From Cycas panzhihuaensis (lineage: Eukaryota; Cycadophyta): a stretch of 64,000 nt of DNA. This document shows, one piece after another, positions 60,287 to 64,000 of the stretch. The notes below the pieces were generated by a model, which was given only the letters and a program-made list of their open reading frames with translations, was not told the DNA's origin and did not search any database. How positions within the stretch are numbered: position 1 is the stretch's first letter; each line of letters begins with the position of its first letter. Position numbers and translations under genes: made by a program. The stretch lies in assembly GCA_023213395.1 (NCBI GenBank), contig CM041465.1, positions 11,842,001-11,906,000 on the forward strand. Direction: 5' to 3'.

Positions 60287-60550
60287 CTAATCAGCTTCGA
60301 ACAATAGAATTTCCACCAACTGATGCTTGGCTTCTTCTTGAGCTTGGTTAGAAGTCTGTACCTCTTCCAAACAAAGAACAAATTTAGTCAGGGTAGAAGC
60401 AACCACTGCACCAAGAAGGAAATCCCCTGTTAGAAGAATAGATCTCAAATTTTTCGTTGTAACAGAAGATCCCAGAATAACATAATGAGTTGAAAATGTA
60501 ATTTTTGAAGTAGCACTTTGTGTAGCATATGTTCCATCAGCAAGAAATAC
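60287..60550 (-). pseudogene. Fragment of the coatomer beta-subunit (beta-COP) gene
   Basis: On the minus strand an open frame reads ADGTYATQSA, about 20 variable residues, then NLRSILLTGDFLLGAVV, TLTKFVLCLEEVQ. This matches the central region of plant beta-COP (a coat component for Golgi-to-ER vesicles; ADGTYATQSA and LLTGDFFLGAVVACTLTKL are strongly conserved). Similarity covers about 66 residues (60,352-60,550). Beyond it the frame continues for about 20 residues of unrelated sequence to a TAG at 60,287-60,289. Another antisense stretch at about 60,570-60,680 reads GITEFIAGLKHSKLFYEF and was not identified. Confidence 0.82.
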
Positions 60551-60839
60551 CAGCTAACATCCATTTCATTAATGTTCCTCTACGTCATATTTGAGCCATT
60601 GGACTGCGTTGGAACTGAACTCATAAAACAACTTGCTATGTTTCAAACCTGCTATAAATTCTGTGATACCCATTCAAAATGACACTTCTTTAAGAGTCTG
60701 GTCACAACAAGTTATCGCATCCATTTAATTTTAGCTCCTCTATAATAGCCTAGGCTAGGTAAATGTGACTTACAGAAGTTCTCCATCAGTAAGTATATCT
60801 GCAACTGTGTCCTCCTCCTCAAATCTTTTATCCAAAACA

Positions 60840-61025
60840 TTGGAACAGGGTCTCTTGCATGCTGGCCATCACTTGTGACCTGCGCGATACTGTCTTCGCG
60901 ACCAACTCCCTTCTCCATTCTACCGCGTGATAGTGTTGGTCCACGTACAAGGCGCAGGCCGCGTGATTGTGAACGACGGCGCCTGCGCAAAAGGGTGACG
61001 CAGGCAGTGCGTGCAGGGTGCAACA
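60840..61025. other. GC-rich, CpG-containing patch
   Basis: About 180 bp with GC near 57%, in a region otherwise about 30%, with many CG dinucleotides (gcgcgat, ttcgcgacc, ggccgcgtg, cgacggcgcc). Overlapping frames on both strands are open through it (up to about 104 codons) but give low-complexity Arg/Ala-rich peptides. It may be a captured promoter or first exon from the same donor as the neighbouring gene fragments. Confidence 0.5.
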
Positions 61026-61029
61026 ACGT

Positions 61030-62220
61030 TTTTTTAAATGCTTTTCATATTTCAAAGTTTAATGTAAATGATTTTTTATATATTCTTTTTAAAGTTTAAA
61101 AAATTAAAGTGATTTGTATATCATTTCAATTCCGCACTTTTAGAGTGTAAGCTCCCAATTAACCTTTAGCCCCTGGTCCTATACATTACCACGTAACCAT
61201 AACTCCTTATTAAAGGGGCTAACGAACCCTTTATTAACTTTTTTTTCTTTTTTATTTTTTTAATTTTTTATCCTGTATAGGGTTATTGGTAAATTTTTGC
61301 CATAACTCTTCGATGGCTTATCAATTTCTGACAAAACCAGTTTCATTGGGTCAGAATTTTTTTGTAGATTAATTTTGAATGGTCATATGACCAATTTAGT
61401 GTTGATTTGACCCCGTTTTAGTCGATTTAAAGTCAATTAGTCATTTTTTTAGCATTTTTAAAACCTTTTACAAAATCACTTTTTGAACTGATTATATTTT
61501 ATTATCGGGTGACTATTTTCTATCCAGATTTATTCTAAAGTGATCTACATTCAACAAACTTCATTAACTATCTTTTATTTTAATTTTTAGAATTTATTTT
61601 AATCACTATTTTAATCACTGAAAGTGGCACTTTAGTGGTTTTCAGTCTTTTTTTTAACATTTTACCATAAAGGTACCTGTTGCCATTTCTACCATAACGT
61701 TTCTGTTTGATATCTAAATTCAGTTCTGTTAGTTTCATTAGGAAGTTAATTCATTATTCTTCGAACTGACATAATGTTTTATATATTTTAACATACTTTT
61801 ACTGATTTTCAAATCACTTAAAATAAAGGTGCTTAATTACCTCCAACCTGCCAGTTTTACACATTTTTTATATATATTTCTCAAAAATTTTCAACTGAAA
61901 GTATATTGAGTAGTCTTCTAAACAATATTTAATCATTTTTTAGCATTTTATAAAGTTTTATTAGCAATTTTATAAGTTTTTTGTGCTCCCTACTCCTGTT
62001 AGGCTTCAAAAGGAGGACCATACATTTAAATCATTCAAACTTGACTTGTAGGAACCCGTTTTCAAAATAGATAGTTCCATTGAATAGATATTTTATTAAT
62101 CTTAATATTGGTGAAGTTTCATATTATTTTAACATCGCTTAGTATAATTTTGAAGCAACCAAACTTGAGGTTGTCCTCTAACCCTTCTTTTAAAAAGTTT
62201 CTTCATAATCCTTATCTTTC
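61030..62220. other. Element J interior, AT-rich, unassigned
   Basis: T-rich sequence with no coding similarity. Words such as tagcatttt and cactgaaagt recur loosely. No LTR, terminal inverted repeat or gene was recognised. Confidence 0.4.
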
Positions 62221-62226
62221 AAAGTA

Positions 62227-62247
62227 ATATATATATATATATACATC

Positions 62248-62342
<95 letters not shown>
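62227..62342. repeat. (TA)n microsatellite
   Basis: Two TA runs (62,227-62,243 and 62,250-62,342) separated by catctaa. The second is about 92 bp. Confidence 0.95.
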
Positions 62343-62345
<3 letters not shown>

Positions 62346-62769
62346 TTTTTTTTAGCATTATATATTATCATCAAGACTAAGGATTTATTGTACTAAGAAT
62401 TTATATTTATTCATTTGAAGAAAATCAAAAGGTTGAGGATTATTCCTTTTATCATCAAAGTTATATTTCATATTTGTATTGCTAACAGGATCTTTATTAC
62501 ATGAAAATTTGCTTATATATCCATCATTTCTTTATTGTGCTTAGTTGATTGACTTTCTAAAGGGAATTACATATCTTTATATACGTTCATTGGTGCATTA
62601 CATTTTTTTTGAAGAGGATATTTGACATCATACAAGTTTAGTAATTTATTGATACTTTTGATTTGATACAAGCACACTTCTTTTATATACGAAAAGTTTA
62701 TGTAAAATGGCATTCAACCTTAATTAAGTATAATTTCCCATTTTTGATGGTCATAATTTTTCCCTATGG

Positions 62770-63480
62770 CATAAGACCATGAATAATTATTTTATTGCAC
62801 ATGATCTATGGAAGTATTTACAACATGACTATGATGCTATTAAGGAAAACATTAGAAAGGATAATGAAGGATTAGGATTATTATTTTGCACTATGAATGA
62901 TGATATTTTTTCAAAGGTTTGTGAATTAACAACTTCTAAATCTATTTGGGATGTATTGATTTCCACTTGTGGAGGAGATACCCTCCTTGTATTTGATGAT
63001 ATGTTTGTTGAGCATGTGAAACAGGTGACATAACAGATAGATCATGATGACAAAACCAATGAAGATTCAGATCAAATGTAGGACTAACTTGCTACACAAG
63101 GATTTGATCATCCATTTGAGGGGGAGAATGAAAATGAATCTTATGACATGATGGCAAATGAATTATATGACATGATGGAGAATGAATCTTATGATATGAT
63201 ACAAGAGACCTAATGATATGACAGTCAAAGTTAAAATTTTAGAAGTGAAAGTCAAAGTTGCAGCTATACATACTTACTTGAATCAAGCTTTATTTGCACC
63301 AGATTTTTTGCACTTTACTTATAGATTTTTTGTACCACTTCATGGTACAAAGATATATGTTGTTAAAAGGATAAGAAGAGTTGATAAATATCAAGTTAAG
63401 AGACATATTGTTAAAGTTTTTTTCAAATACAAGTTTCATAAGTTCAAGGAGAAGATCCAAGTGTTTGTGATGACCATTAA
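62770..63480 (+). pseudogene. Element J gag remnant
   Basis: An open 84-residue stretch (62,779-63,033) reads FIAHDLWKYLQHDYDAI, GLGLLFCTMNDDIFSKV and LTTSKSIWDVL. This is the copia UBN2 gag pattern (LW..V..GY, AL..I..A..D.IF..I...TSKEAWD.L). After a stop, three imperfect copies of tatgacatgatgg-gaatga (63,140-63,205) encode an acidic repeat. Near 63,385-63,420 YQVKRHIVKVF fits a decayed CCHC knuckle (C-x3-GH-x4-C, Cys and Gly changed). No pol follows before the polypurine tract. Confidence 0.65.
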
Positions 63481-63489
63481 GAGGGAGAA

Positions 63490-63911
63490 TGTTGGAGTTA
63501 ATCATCATCACTCCACTCCCACCTTTCTAGCCAGGATTGTATACCTCATCAACTTCAATTTAGACATGTGATGCTCAATATGTCGAGGTAAGTTAAGTTT
63601 AACTTTGATTTAAGTTAGTTTCATTTGAGTTAAGTTAACTTTATTTTATTATTATTTTGAATTCAGGGGTTGAGGAGTTTCCCTCCTCCTCCAAATTATG
63701 AATATTAAGGGGTGTGCAAACCTGGTGTCTTTAGACACTGCCCTCATTTGGGAAATTTGTATTACTCACTTTCAACAATGGATTGAAGATTCAAGCTACC
63801 ATGTTTATGCTACTATTGTGCAACATTGTATTGAAGATTTGTATTGCAATATTGATCTATGTGATTCTATTATATGTTCTGCCATGTTCTCCTGCAAATA
63901 TTTTTCCTACA
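63490..63911 (+). repeat. Element J 3' LTR
   Basis: Starts tgttggagttaatc after the purine tract and ends tttcctaca. It pairs with 56,854-57,250. The 81-codon frame at 63,698-63,943 lies within it and is not a gene. Confidence 0.9.
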
Positions 63912-64000
63912 ATGAGAGCTTAGAAATTTATTTTTTATTATGATTTTATTTAGTTCTTAGTAATTGATATATAAATGGTAAGACCTATCTCTCATTTTTC
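63912..64000 (-). pseudogene. Gypsy-I reverse transcriptase, upstream part
   Basis: The minus strand reads RDRSYHLYINY, stop, ELNKIIIKNKFLSSH, i.e. the gypsy motif KKDGSWR.C.DYRELNKITIKNKFPLP. It connects across element J to IDDKLDE at 56,853. This proves that J interrupts this RT; the element runs off the window. Confidence 0.85.

Larger units (their letters stand above)
56854..63911 (+). mobile_element. Element J: 7-kb LTR element lacking pol and carrying host gene fragments
   Basis: LTRs are 56,854-57,250 and 63,490-63,911, with an initiator-Met primer site, a gag remnant at 62,779-63,480 and the polypurine tract agagggagaa before the 3' LTR. It splits the minus-strand Gypsy-I RT, which continues beyond 63,911. 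Flanking pentamers (gtggg and atgag) are related but diverged. No protease, integrase or RT is present. The interior (57,300-62,750) contains antisense host gene fragments, a GC-rich patch, an AGATCT array and microsatellites. It is best viewed as a large retrotransposon derivative, possibly with another mobile element nested inside it. Confidence 0.82.

Noticed and set aside
60712-61099. Frames of 74-104 codons on both strands through the GC-rich patch
   Set aside because: Arg/Ala-rich low-complexity translations in several overlapping frames; open because of GC content, no domain recognised.
63218-63571. 117-codon + strand frame running into the J 3' LTR
   Set aside because: It crosses the polypurine tract and LTR boundary, so it cannot be a real gene; its first part is noted as a possible gag knuckle relic.

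Overview
This window looks like nuclear DNA of a land plant: about one third GC, dominated by decayed LTR retrotransposons (Ty1/copia, and Ty3/gypsy including a chromovirus) and plant-type L1 LINEs that carry a C-terminal RNase H. There is one intact host gene, a 15-exon gene for a 560-residue coiled-coil protein (36,954-40,272) with short GT-AG introns. Its N-terminal motif recalls the CCDC177/CCDC185 (DUF4659) family. If it is a motile-cilium protein, which is inference, the source would be a plant with swimming sperm (bryophyte, lycophyte, fern, cycad or Ginkgo). Nothing else in the window fixes the species.

Layout. (1) 1-32,900 is one nested tower, all in + orientation except a small minus-strand remnant at its left. 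Gypsy-E (1-239, 32,194-32,900) is split by Copia-D (240-32,193). Copia-D is split in its integrase by Gypsy-C2 (6,000-30,885). Gypsy-C2 is split three times: by a young relative of itself, Gypsy-C1 (6,593-12,610, target duplication ctaga); by Copia-A (16,192-23,780, gatgt); and by Copia-B (24,504-30,749, gagat). Interrupted reading frames resume on the far side of each insertion. (2) 33,000-36,450 is an old minus-strand LINE. (3) 36,500-40,700 is the host gene island. (4) 40,700-42,900 is mostly unassigned. (5) 42,950-51,480 is minus-strand Gypsy-G, broken by a 5'-truncated LINE (43,301-47,376, 17-bp duplication) and by a small LTR element without recognisable pol (47,875-50,496). (6) 51,480-52,600 is a + strand copia 3' end. 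(7) 53,330-64,000 is minus-strand Gypsy-I with a roughly 140-bp tandem repeat at its 3' side. Its reverse transcriptase is split by a 7-kb LTR element, J (56,854-63,911).

Element J is the most unusual mobile element. It has LTRs, a tRNA primer site and a gag remnant but no pol, and its middle holds antisense fragments of two host genes: coatomer beta subunit and a TIC32-like short-chain dehydrogenase that still shows splice signals. A GC-rich patch and an array of AGATCT palindromes lie in the same element.

All transposon coding regions carry stops and frameshifts, many of them TAG/TAA where glutamine or tryptophan is expected. No tRNA or rRNA genes and no CRISPR-like arrays were seen. Domain names come from reading translations by eye and were not checked against databases.
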